Below are positions 17,415 through 25,746 of a stretch of 64,000 nt of DNA, piece after piece. Source of the DNA: Bacillota bacterium (GTDB lineage Bacteria > Bacillota > Clostridia > Christensenellales > SZUA-584); contig JAEYOE010000024.1 in assembly GCA_023412005.1 (NCBI GenBank), forward strand, positions 1 to 64,000, read 5' to 3'. Below the pieces are notes generated by a model that had not been told where the DNA came from, did no database searches, and saw only the letters and a list, made by a program, of their open reading frames with translations. Position numbers and translations under genes: made by a program. The first letter of the stretch is position 1. Each line of letters begins with the position of its first letter.

Positions 17415-18301
17415 ACCTTCACCTCCCCGGGGCCGATCTCGTCCGCGTAAACATCCTGCAGCACCGCCGTGAATTCAATCTGCTCGGATCCTAACAGCAC
17501 CATGTCGTCTGTCTCATAAATCAGCAGCGGCTTGATGCCGAGCTTATCCTTCACGAACCCCACCTGCGTGGATGTTGCGGCGATGATGCTGAACACGCCG
17601 TCCATCATATCGAGCGCGTATTCGAGCGCTGTCCTTAAGTCGCCGCCGTTCTCCTTCATCGCATACGCAATCAGGTGGCTCGCGGCTTCGGAATCGTTCA
17701 TCGTTTTAAAAGTCGCGCCCTTGTTCTCCAGAAAACGGCGCATATTAAAGTAGTTGGTGAACTGGCCGTTGTGCACAATGGCCAGATCGGGGTAGAACGG
17801 CGATACAAACGGGTGCGCCGCATTGATGTCTTCCGCACTCTCGGTCGCCATGCGCACATGCCCGATGCCGTGTGTCGCCCCGGCTTTGTCAATCTCGTTG
17901 TTATTGATCAGGTTGGCGATCAGCCCCCCTTCCTTATACACCTTCATGCCCTTGCCGATGGAATGAACGGCGAGCCCCGGCACCTTGTTGATCGCCTCGT
18001 GTAGCACCGGCACATCCTTTTCGTCCATCTCGAGCTTCATCTCGGAAAAAATCATATTTCGGCTCCAGTCAGCCACCTGCTGCCCGAGCACGGTGGCATA
18101 GCCGCTCACCGTCTCCATCAGCGAAGCCGAAAGCGCCCGCCCTTTCATTGTAGAGCGCAGCACCGTTGCGCCGCCGCTATAGCCGTAAACCGCGATACCT
18201 GCCGCGTCGGGGCCTCTGTGCTGAATCAGCTCCATCATCGACAACAGGCTTTGCGATATATCCATTTGCTGCTTGGAGATAACTCCTGCAATCCCACACA
18301 T
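17402..18301 (-). CDS. Class II glutamine amidotransferase subunit (GltB1 / MgsA-like)
   Basis: The product of about 299 residues begins MCGIAGVIS, so the catalytic Cys2 of Ntn amidotransferases becomes N-terminal after removal of Met. Further family motifs are QHRGPDAAGIAVYG, GIGHVRMAT, and HNGQFTNY. The ATG at 18301 follows AAAGGAGAAGG; a longer in-frame start would bury the Cys and is rejected. It would release ammonia or an amine from a gamma-glutamyl donor for the GltB2 subunit. Confidence 0.92.
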   Translation of the reverse strand: MCGIAGVISKQQMDISQSLLSMMELIQHRGPDAAGIAVYGYSGGATVLRSTMKGRALSASLMETVSGYATVLGQQVADWSRNMIFSEMKLEMDEKDVPVLHEAINKVPGLAVHSIGKGMKVYKEGGLIANLINNNEIDKAGATHGIGHVRMATESAEDINAAHPFVSPFYPDLAIVHNGQFTNYFNMRRFLENKGATFKTMNDSEAASHLIAYAMKENGGDLRTALEYALDMMDGVFSIIAATSTQVGFVKDKLGIKPLLIYETDDMVLLGSEQIEFTAVLQDVYADEIGPGEVKVWTV

Positions 18302-18343
18302 ATTTACCTTCTCCTTTACCTTAGTTCCCGCCATAAGGCTGCC

Positions 18344-19708
18344 TTAAACGTGATAGGAATAGGTCTCCCATTCCCAATCGGTCACGTGCTTTTTAAAGTT
18401 GTTGATTTCTCTCATCTTCAAGTTGACGAATATGTCAACCAGCTCGTTGCCCACGTTCTCGCAGAACCATTCGTCGCCCTGAAGCAGGCTCAATGCCTTA
18501 AAAAGGCTTCTTGGCACCACCTCATTCTGGCGCGAATCGTCGTGATACAGATCAGTCGTGATCACCTCGGGCGGCTCGATTTTGTTTTGTATGCCGTCGA
18601 GGCCCGCCGCCAGTATGCCGCCCAGTGCCAGATACGGATTGGTCGCCGCGCTCGCGGCGCGCACCTCCACGCGCGTGGCTCCGCCGCGCTCCTGCGGCAC
18701 GCGGATGTAGGTTGTCCGGTTGTCGTAGCCCCAGCCGATGAACACGGGCGCAAAAGAATCGGGCTGGTAGCGTTTGTAGCAGTTAACCGTGGGCGCGAGA
18801 AACGCCGTTAAGGGCAGCGCATGCCTGCATATACCGCCGATGAAATGCTTCATCGTGTCTGAAATACCGTCATCCTTACTGACATCGCCGAATATGTTTT
18901 TGCCCGTATCCAGATCGCTCAGCGAGATATGGAAGTGGCAGCCGCTGCCGCCCTCGGCGTATCGCGGACGGCCCATGAACGTGACCATCATGTTGTCCGT
19001 TTCCGCGATATCCTTGCCGATCGATTTGAACAGTGCCGCTTCGTCCGCACACCGCACCGCTTTGGCGTGAGACCAGTTGTATTCAAACTGGCTCGGGAAG
19101 TATTCATGGTTCATGTATAGCACATTGAAATCCATGTTCTTAAACGTTTCGGTCAGCTTACGCAGGAAGCCCTGCGGGTCGCTTCTTTTGTTGCTTGTGT
19201 AGCAGTTGGCCTGCTGGTCGGTATACGGCGTCACGCTGCCGTCCGGTTCTTTCTTAAAGACGAAGAACTCAAGCTCGCTCGCCGCAATCGGGTCAAGCCC
19301 CAGCTTGTGATACTCCCTCACAATCCGTTTGAGAAACGCACGGGGAGACTGCTTCATGGGCTTGCCGTGATAGTAAAGATCGCCGATCAGCATGGCTGTT
19401 CTGTCTTCATGCGGCAGCACCACAAATGTGGACGGGTCGGCAACCACCTTCATATCATCGTTCGTTTCGATAAACCCTTCGCTTAAAGACACGCTGTTGT
19501 CGTAACCGATGCACATGCTGCCCGCACCGAAGCAAATCCCTTTTTCGAAGACCTCGCCGATCATCTCAGCCGGCATCATTTTGCCTCTGTTAACACCGAG
19601 AATATCGGTGTATTCGAGCCTTATCATTTCAATATTCTTTTCCTTGATTAAGCGCTTAATGTCGTCGTGAGACGGCATCTCTTCGCCTGTCAGTATGTCG
19701 ATAGCCAT
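18344..19708 (-). CDS. Glutamine-synthetase-like gamma-glutamyl ligase
   Basis: The 454-residue product belongs to the GS-I-like fold. It has MIRLEYTDILGVNRGK near the N-terminus, the SELEFF metal-binding segment, GSGCHFHISL, and the NRTTYIRVP nucleotide/substrate region. It is of the length of GlnT, PuuA and GmaS proteins and lies directly upstream of three split glutamate-synthase subunits. That order is known for gamma-glutamylmethylamide synthetase loci. It may therefore ligate an amine, rather than only ammonia, to glutamate. A plain glutamine synthetase role cannot be excluded. The start follows GGGGGA. Confidence 0.9.
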   Translation of the reverse strand: MAIDILTGEEMPSHDDIKRLIKEKNIEMIRLEYTDILGVNRGKMMPAEMIGEVFEKGICFGAGSMCIGYDNSVSLSEGFIETNDDMKVVADPSTFVVLPHEDRTAMLIGDLYYHGKPMKQSPRAFLKRIVREYHKLGLDPIAASELEFFVFKKEPDGSVTPYTDQQANCYTSNKRSDPQGFLRKLTETFKNMDFNVLYMNHEYFPSQFEYNWSHAKAVRCADEAALFKSIGKDIAETDNMMVTFMGRPRYAEGGSGCHFHISLSDLDTGKNIFGDVSKDDGISDTMKHFIGGICRHALPLTAFLAPTVNCYKRYQPDSFAPVFIGWGYDNRTTYIRVPQERGGATRVEVRAASAATNPYLALGGILAAGLDGIQNKIEPPEVITTDLYHDDSRQNEVVPRSLFKALSLLQGDEWFCENVGNELVDIFVNLKMREINNFKKHVTDWEWETYSYHV

Positions 19709-19736
19709 AGTCAGTCCCCCGTTCTATTCCTTTTGT

Positions 19737-21116
19737 TTATTCCGCGGCTTCCACTGCTTCATCAGCGATAGCCATGTCTTCAATTCTTTCTGCCCTGAAC
19801 ACACTTCTCTTCATGCCAAGCCGCACCCAAATTACCGAGAACACCACCAGCACAGCAAACGCGATACCGAATATCGTGAATATCTGCGCTTTCACGGCCG
19901 GATCCGGATAGATATTGAGTATCATGTAAACGCAGCCTGCAATACCGAGTATCTGCGGAATGCCCCACAGCACAAGCTTCTTGTTGCGCGGCGCATCCGG
20001 GTATTTCTTGCGCAGCACGAGCACATTGATGTGTGTGAAGATGTACGAAACGAGCCAGAAACACGAGCCCGCGAGTATGAGTATAATCAGATCGCTCGGG
20101 TTGCTGATGATCACCGTGAGCATCGCAAGCGCCATAAACAGCAGGCTTAAGTACGGCACATCCTTCTTGTTCTTGAGTGAAAGACCCTTGGGGAGCATCT
20201 TTTCTCCCGCCATGCCGCCCATAATGCGTGCGCTGCTGGCGAGCACCGTGTTCAGCGTGCTGACCACAGCCAGCACCGTGACAAACGCCATCCAGTACTT
20301 GCCGACATCGCCCATCAGATTTTCGGCAAACAGCATATGCGGCATTGCGGCAACAGAGAGTTCATCGAGCGATACATAATGCGTCATACCCACGCCGAGC
20401 GCGCCCTGCACCACAAACAGTATAACCAGTGCCACCACCATGGAGAGCAGCACGTCGCGCTTGGCATTCTTCAAGTTCTTAGCGACAGGTATGATAAATT
20501 CCACGCCGATGAACAGCCAGAATGCGATGGCCGACAGACTCGCCAGATCACCAAAGCCGCTGATGGCGGGCGCTGTTTGTACGTCTGCGGGAACCGCCTG
20601 CCCCGAGCCAAGACCGAACAGACTCAATACCGCCATGACGGCGAGTGAACCGATCAGCAGCGTGACCGCCACGTTCTGTATCTTTGAGAATAGATCGATG
20701 CCTCTCATGTTGGTTAAGAACAATATGCCCACAACCACGGCGCTGATGATGGCGGGATTGACCTCGGGCAGGAACACGTCGCTGACAACGATACCGCACA
20801 TCAGCGCTTCAGCGCCGCCCGCGAGTATCATGCACAGCACATACGCCGACACATTCGAGATGATGGACGGCACCGGCCCGATGGCTGCGAGTGTATACTG
20901 CCCGAGGCCGCCTTCCACCTTGGGCATCAGCGAATGCAGCTCACCAAAGCTGATCGCCACAAAGATGTTAAGGATCATCGCGATACCGAGCGGAAGCAAA
21001 AAGCCGCTTCCCGCCAATCCCACACCGTTACCGAGGGAGATCAGGCAGCTCGTTGCCACGATTAGGCCCACGCATACCGCCACACCACTGAAAAGACCTA
21101 ACTTTTTCGTTCCCAT
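19737..21116 (-). CDS. APC-superfamily amino-acid/amine permease
   Basis: The product of about 459 residues has some twelve hydrophobic segments. The N-terminal part (SLGNGVGLAGSGFLLPLGIA) and the AFWLFIGVEFIIPVAKNLKNAKRD segment are typical of the APC superfamily. It is the first gene of the operon and ends 28 nt before the ligase gene, so it probably imports the pathway substrate. The ATG at 21116, 8 nt after AGGAG, is preferred over upstream in-frame starts. Confidence 0.9.
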   Translation of the reverse strand: MGTKKLGLFSGVAVCVGLIVATSCLISLGNGVGLAGSGFLLPLGIAMILNIFVAISFGELHSLMPKVEGGLGQYTLAAIGPVPSIISNVSAYVLCMILAGGAEALMCGIVVSDVFLPEVNPAIISAVVVGILFLTNMRGIDLFSKIQNVAVTLLIGSLAVMAVLSLFGLGSGQAVPADVQTAPAISGFGDLASLSAIAFWLFIGVEFIIPVAKNLKNAKRDVLLSMVVALVILFVVQGALGVGMTHYVSLDELSVAAMPHMLFAENLMGDVGKYWMAFVTVLAVVSTLNTVLASSARIMGGMAGEKMLPKGLSLKNKKDVPYLSLLFMALAMLTVIISNPSDLIILILAGSCFWLVSYIFTHINVLVLRKKYPDAPRNKKLVLWGIPQILGIAGCVYMILNIYPDPAVKAQIFTIFGIAFAVLVVFSVIWVRLGMKRSVFRAERIEDMAIADEAVEAAE

Positions 21117-21207
21117 TTTCATTCTCCTTTTTATACTCATAAACTTTTAATATAGTGAAATCCTTCCGTCTTCGGAACGATGTCTATCGTCTCTGCCTAT
21201 CTAAAGC

Positions 21208-21240
21208 AAAAAGGCACCGCAAGCTTTTGCTTGCCGCGCC
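21208..21240 (-). terminator. Second tandem terminator/attenuator in the operon leader
   Basis: On the minus strand GGCGCGGCAAGC pairs with GCTTGCGGTGCC around AAAA and is followed by TTTTTGCTTT. It lies about 90 nt upstream of the permease start and after the promoter at 21370-21398, so it would act on the operon's own transcript. Confidence 0.75.
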
Positions 21241-21294
21241 AACGTTGTACGCTTTGCTGCCTTATATAAAAGCAGCGATTGGGCTGTATTCAAT

Positions 21295-21334
21295 AAAAAA
21301 GGCTCGGAAAACTTAATGTTTTAGTTTCCAAGCC
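21295..21334 (-). terminator. First tandem terminator/attenuator in the operon leader
   Basis: On the minus strand GGCTTGGAAACT pairs with AGTTTTCCGAGCC, followed by TTTTTT. It ends about 65 nt after the predicted transcription start. A short hairpin (ATCACC-TGA-GGCGAT) precedes it. Confidence 0.75.
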
Positions 21335-21369
21335 GCCATCGCCTCAGGTGATTGTTTTTTGATGACCTC

Positions 21370-21398
21370 ATTATATAGTTTGCCAAACACTATGTCAA
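21370..21398 (-). promoter_or_regulatory. Consensus promoter with internal palindrome for the amine operon
   Basis: Perfect TTGACA (21393-21398) and TATAAT (21370-21375) are separated by exactly 17 nt. The spacer contains the palindrome GTTTG-G-CAAAC, a possible operator. So strong a core promoter followed by two terminators suggests control by attenuation and perhaps repression. Confidence 0.85.
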
Positions 21399-21438
21399 TA
21401 TGTTTCTCCAAATAATTTTACGCCAATTATTTGCCAAG

Positions 21439-22926
21439 TTAAAGCATGCTTATCATGCGCTCAAGCTGCTTATTTCGCCAGTCTTCACCCTTGCACAGCG
21501 GCGGTATCACCTTCCACATGCCCTCCATATGCTTGTAGAAGCCGGATACCAGCACCAGCTCGCGGCAGTGCATGCGGCGCGAGAAACGCTGTGCGTCCCA
21601 CGCCACCACAAGGCTGTCGTCCTGCACGATAAAGCTCGCGTCGGCAGGCAGCAGATCGAGCTGCGAAAACGGCGTCAGCGTGATGGAATAATCCTCTGTG
21701 TTGCTGATGCTCATAAGATACTGCAAATACTCTTTCAAATGCTCTCTGCCGATTTTCATGGGCCTTTTGCAAATGGCAGACAAATCGTAATCCGGCATGG
21801 CTCCGTCGTGTACACAGGCTTCCATTCTATCCAGATCGTATATCTGCCGGTATTGGCATCGGTTGCGGATGGCGCGCGTTTTCTCGCTCGTTTCCATGCA
21901 CACCCGCGCCGTGGCTTCATCCACGTTATTGGCCTGCAGCACGCGGCGCAGCAAGGCTTCGCTCATGTTGCGGTAGGTGGGCATCGGGTTGAGCATGTAT
22001 GTGAGCTGCCGCGATTTTAGGTTCTCATCCAGCACGCTGAGCATATGCAGTGTGTCTGAGGTGTCCACCGTTTCAATCATCCGCTTGGATTTTTCCAGCG
22101 CACTGCGCGCGCTTTGCGTTAAAAAATCGACCGAGGGCTTGTCGGCAAACAGCATGCCGTGCTTTGTTACGGGCTCTGAAAGCACCGCCGATGTGTTCAG
22201 CGCCAGCTCACCCGGCATCACAAATGTGGTGGTGCGCGTCTCGCGGTCGAAATACTCGGGGTAGCGCCATATTTCCACGTTCTCCGAGAGATACATCGGC
22301 AGCCATCTTAATACCGCCTTATACGAGCGGTACACGTCGGTGGCGCAGTCGATAATCTTGATGGTGTGGCCGTAATGCGCGGCATCGATAAAGAGCTTCA
22401 TGAACCGCTGTACATTCTCGGCGTCGTCCTGCTCAAAGTCCATATCCCGAAAGTCGGTCATCAGTATTTCACGGCCTGGCGGCACCTGCAGCGCATAGGT
22501 TAAAAATTCGGTGATGGCTTCGCTGACGCCGTTGCGGCCTGTGAACATTTTGACCTGCGTCATGTAGGTGTCTGTGCGGGTATCGTTTTGATGCGCAGGG
22601 AGGCGAAGCTGCTCAAAGACAGGTTCGTCGTTGTCTGAGAGCCACAGGCACAGCGCTTCAACCATTTGCTGTTCGCTTTGGGTATTCAGCCCCGGCAGAT
22701 ACGCCGCGAGCAGCCGTGCGATCTCTCCGGCTTTGTTTTTCGGTTCGTTTTGTATCAGATACAAGGCTATTTTGCGTGTGCTTTCCGATTTGCAGGTCAG
22801 CTTTCGCTGATTGTTTTTCCACTTGCTGATGGTGGTCATATCGATGGAGAGCTGCTGGGAAAGTTCTTTGCCGGTTATGTCCAGCCGTTTCATCAGGTAG
22901 CCGAGTCTGGAGTTTTGGTTGCTCAT
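21439..22926 (-). CDS. XRE-type helix-turn-helix regulator with large unknown sensor domain
   Basis: The product has about 495 residues. The N-terminus carries a lambda-repressor-like helix-turn-helix (about 8-60; GKELSQQLSIDMTTISKWK). The remaining 430 residues match no family I recognise; they are mixed alpha/beta and contain no kinase or enzyme motif I can name. The gene lies just upstream of the amine operon promoter on the same strand, so it may regulate that operon; this is inference. The ATG at 22926 follows AGGAG. Its upstream side carries the left border of island B. Confidence 0.75.
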   Translation of the reverse strand: MSNQNSRLGYLMKRLDITGKELSQQLSIDMTTISKWKNNQRKLTCKSESTRKIALYLIQNEPKNKAGEIARLLAAYLPGLNTQSEQQMVEALCLWLSDNDEPVFEQLRLPAHQNDTRTDTYMTQVKMFTGRNGVSEAITEFLTYALQVPPGREILMTDFRDMDFEQDDAENVQRFMKLFIDAAHYGHTIKIIDCATDVYRSYKAVLRWLPMYLSENVEIWRYPEYFDRETRTTTFVMPGELALNTSAVLSEPVTKHGMLFADKPSVDFLTQSARSALEKSKRMIETVDTSDTLHMLSVLDENLKSRQLTYMLNPMPTYRNMSEALLRRVLQANNVDEATARVCMETSEKTRAIRNRCQYRQIYDLDRMEACVHDGAMPDYDLSAICKRPMKIGREHLKEYLQYLMSISNTEDYSITLTPFSQLDLLPADASFIVQDDSLVVAWDAQRFSRRMHCRELVLVSGFYKHMEGMWKVIPPLCKGEDWRNKQLERMISML

Positions 22927-23091
22927 GGGGGGTCTCCTCGTATATGGAATTTCCTTTTTTGTACATACACAGCGTATCATTCCGTTGCGAAGTTGTCAAA
23001 CTTGTGCCAATCGGAACTTATTTCAGACATCTTTGGCATCCGTTCGGCTCGGGGAGAATGACGACAGCTATTGGATTGTTAAGCGAAAATT

Positions 23092-23144
23092 GTGGGTTTT
23101 TATGCTAAATATAAAGGAATTTGAGGAAAAAGGTCGAACAATGA
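23092..23144. repeat. Left border repeat, copy B
   Basis: This segment aligns gap-free to 8744-8796 (43 of 53 identical). Its micro-ORF (23102-23167) encodes a 21-residue peptide that shares the pattern KEFxEKGRxM with copy A. Most differences fall in first or third codon positions of weakly conserved residues. Confidence 0.8.
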
Positions 23145-23181
23145 CAAGGGTGTTGAGAATTTTTTAGCTCAACTGTCATTG
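23139..23181 (+). promoter_or_regulatory. Strong hairpin upstream of the TIR gene
   Basis: CAATGACA (23139-23146) pairs with TGTCATTG (23174-23181), and GTTGAG (23152-23157) pairs with CTCAAC (23168-23173). A 5-nt bulge lies on one side and the loop is T-rich. It overlaps the end of the micro-ORF and stops just before the TIR ribosome-binding site, so translation of the micro-ORF could affect it. Confidence 0.55.
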
Positions 23182-23199
23182 TTGAAAGCAGAGGATTTT

Positions 23200-24333
23200 A
23201 TGGATAAACCTACGATTTTCTTTAGCCATTCGAGTTTAGACAGCTCAACAATTCTACCAATAAAAAATAGAATTACTACAATCACTGCTAATGTTCTAGA
23301 TATTTTTATGTCAAGTGATGGACAAAGCATACCATTTGGGTACAATTGGGTACATAAAATCGAGGAGGGTCTAAATCGCGCTCAAATAATGTTTGTATTC
23401 ATTACACCTACTTCAATTGATTCAGCTTGGATATATTTTGAGGCTGGTTTTGCATACTCTAAAAATATTGAAGTTATACCCGTTGGTATTGGCGTAAACA
23501 TCGGACAACTTAAAGCTCCACTCAACTTATTACAGGGATTTGACATTACTTCAGCTGATAGTCTAAATAATTTCATTACCGTTATCAACAAAAAATTTGA
23601 TCTAAAGTTTTCCGAGGCATTTACCGAGGGAGATTATAAGGCAGTCTTTAGGTCTGTTACGGAACCATCCCAGTCTGTTAAGTCAAATGATATCTTCAAC
23701 TATGCACTGTATGAAAAATATTCCCAATATTATGATCCAACTGATAATAAAAAAATCCTACGGCATGATATTGATAAGTACTTTTCGGATATTAAAGAGT
23801 ATTTAGAGCATCAGAATATTCAATATGCATCTTATGGTAATAAAATACTTGTAAATGGAATCCAAATTGAAGTCAAAGGGCAAGAGAAAGAACCTATAAA
23901 TGGTCACCCTAATCAGGACCACATATTTAAAATAAAGTTTTCCACTAAAAATTTTGGGAAATCATTTACTTTATTAAAAGGTCTAGTTTTACATGCTGAC
24001 ATTTGTATGGATTGGATGCATATGAAGTTTTATTTTAACAATAATTATGATTGTTTACATGATGCAGTATTAATTTCTTCAATTATTTCTGATAATCAAG
24101 ATGTTTTTAAGTATTTGGGAGGACATGTTGGATATTATGATTATAATGATAACTTCCGTTTTTGTCTTTCCAATATTAACGATGGCCTACGTTTAGAACC
24201 AATTTATGTGGTTGGTATTTCCTTCAAGGTTGCTAAGGTTGAAGCTGAGGATTTCCTTAATTTGATATATGAACTGCAACGTTGTAATCTGATTTTTAAA
24301 AAAACAAACAATATAAGAGAGAGTATAGATTAA
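23200..24333 (+). CDS. TIR-domain protein
   Basis: The product has 377 residues. The N-terminal TIR domain (about 3-140) begins with TIFFSHSSLDS and contains SAWIYFEAGFA, in which Glu81 is at the place of the NAD-cleaving glutamate of bacterial TIR NADases. The C-terminal 235 residues are unrecognised and may sense a trigger. The ATG at 23200 follows AGAGGA; an alternative upstream TTG is unlikely. The gene is AT-rich and its stop codon is directly followed by the ATG of the YaaC-like gene. TIR proteins of this kind commonly act in abortive anti-phage defence; the role here is inferred. Confidence 0.85.
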   Translation: MDKPTIFFSHSSLDSSTILPIKNRITTITANVLDIFMSSDGQSIPFGYNWVHKIEEGLNRAQIMFVFITPTSIDSAWIYFEAGFAYSKNIEVIPVGIGVNIGQLKAPLNLLQGFDITSADSLNNFITVINKKFDLKFSEAFTEGDYKAVFRSVTEPSQSVKSNDIFNYALYEKYSQYYDPTDNKKILRHDIDKYFSDIKEYLEHQNIQYASYGNKILVNGIQIEVKGQEKEPINGHPNQDHIFKIKFSTKNFGKSFTLLKGLVLHADICMDWMHMKFYFNNNYDCLHDAVLISSIISDNQDVFKYLGGHVGYYDYNDNFRFCLSNINDGLRLEPIYVVGISFKVAKVEAEDFLNLIYELQRCNLIFKKTNNIRESID

Positions 24334-25467
24334 ATGGCAAGATTACCAGATCAGCGTAACGGAAAGCATCTAAAAATTAAGAGTCAACAAATAGAGTTTT
24401 CATTTTGGCCAGTTCAAAAGGGTTCAAGACGATATGGACTTCAACCAAGAGTGTTCATTTCAGATCCTTGGGGGATAATAAGGCACTCTATTGAAACAAA
24501 TTGTATTGGTACGGTAAAAACTGCAGCTCTTGCTTTTTGTGAGCAAGCTGAGGATTTTTTTAGAGCAGCTAGTGTATCTGGTATAGTAGCTGCAAAACCT
24601 ATCTTGCTATATTATAGCATGCTAAATATTTCTAAAGCATTTGTATTATTGAAAAGGATTCAGCCAATATATGCAGATAAAGCATTCCATGGATTATCTG
24701 AGCATATACATCCAAATGGACAAGAACTCATAGATTCTTTACTTTGTGCTACTCCCTCTGGTCGAAATGTTAATGTCTTTGATGATTTTTTGAAATCATT
24801 GAATAATGGTGTAGGTTTACCAACAGTTACTAACTATAAAATGGAATACTTATTACCACAAATTATCCAAGCTCATCGGCTATGGTGTTCTTCTACAAAT
24901 AAAGAAGAAAGACTTATACCAATATATAGAATAGATTTAATGCAAAATTCGAATGAAAAGACTCTATGGACTAACTTACTTGTATATGAAGATGAACTAA
25001 ATGCAAAAAGTATTTCACATAGGCTTTTCTTGGATGAGGCTTGTTTAAGTTTTCAAGAAGTTAAATGTAATGAGGATGTAAATGGTAGGAAATTGATTTG
25101 TTTTGAACAATTAAATACTATTCGCTACAGTCATAGACCTTCAGATAACGTTCCTGAATTAATATTAACAATAAAAAACAACCTATGGAGCTCTGTTTTA
25201 AGCGTTCCTCCCTATAGAAAATATTACGCCTATTTATCACCTCCAAGTGAATTGAATCATAGATTGCCTCAGTTAGGTTCAATATTTGCGATATTTTTTT
25301 ATTTTGGTTCAATCACAAGATATAGACCATACAACTTTGAAAAAATTCTATCAGGGACTTATGGAGGTCATATAAGAGAATTAATAGAAACTGTTCCTAA
25401 TCAGTTTTTATATTTACTTGCATCAGAGTTCTGTCAACAAGAGATTTCAAAAGCATCAATATTATAA
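24334..25467 (+). CDS. YaaC-like protein, partner of the TIR protein
   Basis: The 377-residue product resembles the YaaC family. It has the helical segment LLYYSMLNISKAFVLLK (about 91-107) and the C-terminal YRPYNFEKILSGTYGG region followed by a long helix. The biochemical role of YaaC proteins is unknown; a HEPN-like helical fold is possible but not shown. It starts with no gap after the TIR gene, which indicates translational coupling and a joint function. The base composition is AT-rich like the TIR gene and unlike the surrounding chromosome. Confidence 0.75.
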   Translation: MARLPDQRNGKHLKIKSQQIEFSFWPVQKGSRRYGLQPRVFISDPWGIIRHSIETNCIGTVKTAALAFCEQAEDFFRAASVSGIVAAKPILLYYSMLNISKAFVLLKRIQPIYADKAFHGLSEHIHPNGQELIDSLLCATPSGRNVNVFDDFLKSLNNGVGLPTVTNYKMEYLLPQIIQAHRLWCSSTNKEERLIPIYRIDLMQNSNEKTLWTNLLVYEDELNAKSISHRLFLDEACLSFQEVKCNEDVNGRKLICFEQLNTIRYSHRPSDNVPELILTIKNNLWSSVLSVPPYRKYYAYLSPPSELNHRLPQLGSIFAIFFYFGSITRYRPYNFEKILSGTYGGHIRELIETVPNQFLYLLASEFCQQEISKASIL

Positions 25468-25515
25468 TAGAAGTATAATTCAATCTCTTAAATTTTTTAT
25501 ACGATCTATTATTAA

Positions 25516-25656
25516 TCTCCGGCGCTGTTTCTTTTTCAATATATTCTTCTCTTCTCCCCACTTACCCCTGTATCACCGCATCCATCTCTATCTATATCAC
25601 CTGCACCCTTTGTTCAACTCCGTCGTCCCCACCATGGTAAACAGCGGCTTAATCTC
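25516..25656 (-). pseudogene. Decayed copy of the ridA 3' end plus terminator half (right border, copy B)
   Basis: Positions 25516-25535 repeat the loop and right arm of the terminator at 11326-11345. Positions 25571-25656 repeat the last codons of ridA; on the minus strand EIKPLFTMVGTTELNKG is readable before a frameshift and a stop, then IEMDAVI. The rest of ridA is absent. The homology begins exactly in the terminator loop, so this looks like a recombination joint. Confidence 0.8.
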
Positions 25657-25686
25657 ACACACCCCTCCCCCACAGCCGCACCCCAC

Positions 25687-25728
25687 AAAAAAAAGGCTCC
25701 CCCGGCCTTGTATCTACCCGAGAGAGCC
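25687..25728 (-). terminator. Terminator after the MFS exporter gene
   Basis: On the minus strand GGCTCTCTCGG pairs with CCGGGGGAGCC (with G-U pairs), followed by eight T. It lies about 20 nt past the exporter stop codon. Confidence 0.8.
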
Positions 25729-25746
25729 CATCAATCTCATATCCTT

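Noticed and set aside
21301..21350. Fluoride-riboswitch-like GGCGATGG sequence in the amine operon leader
   Set aside because: The required CTGATG-x-CTCCTAC segment and pseudoknot are absent, and the downstream genes do not fit.
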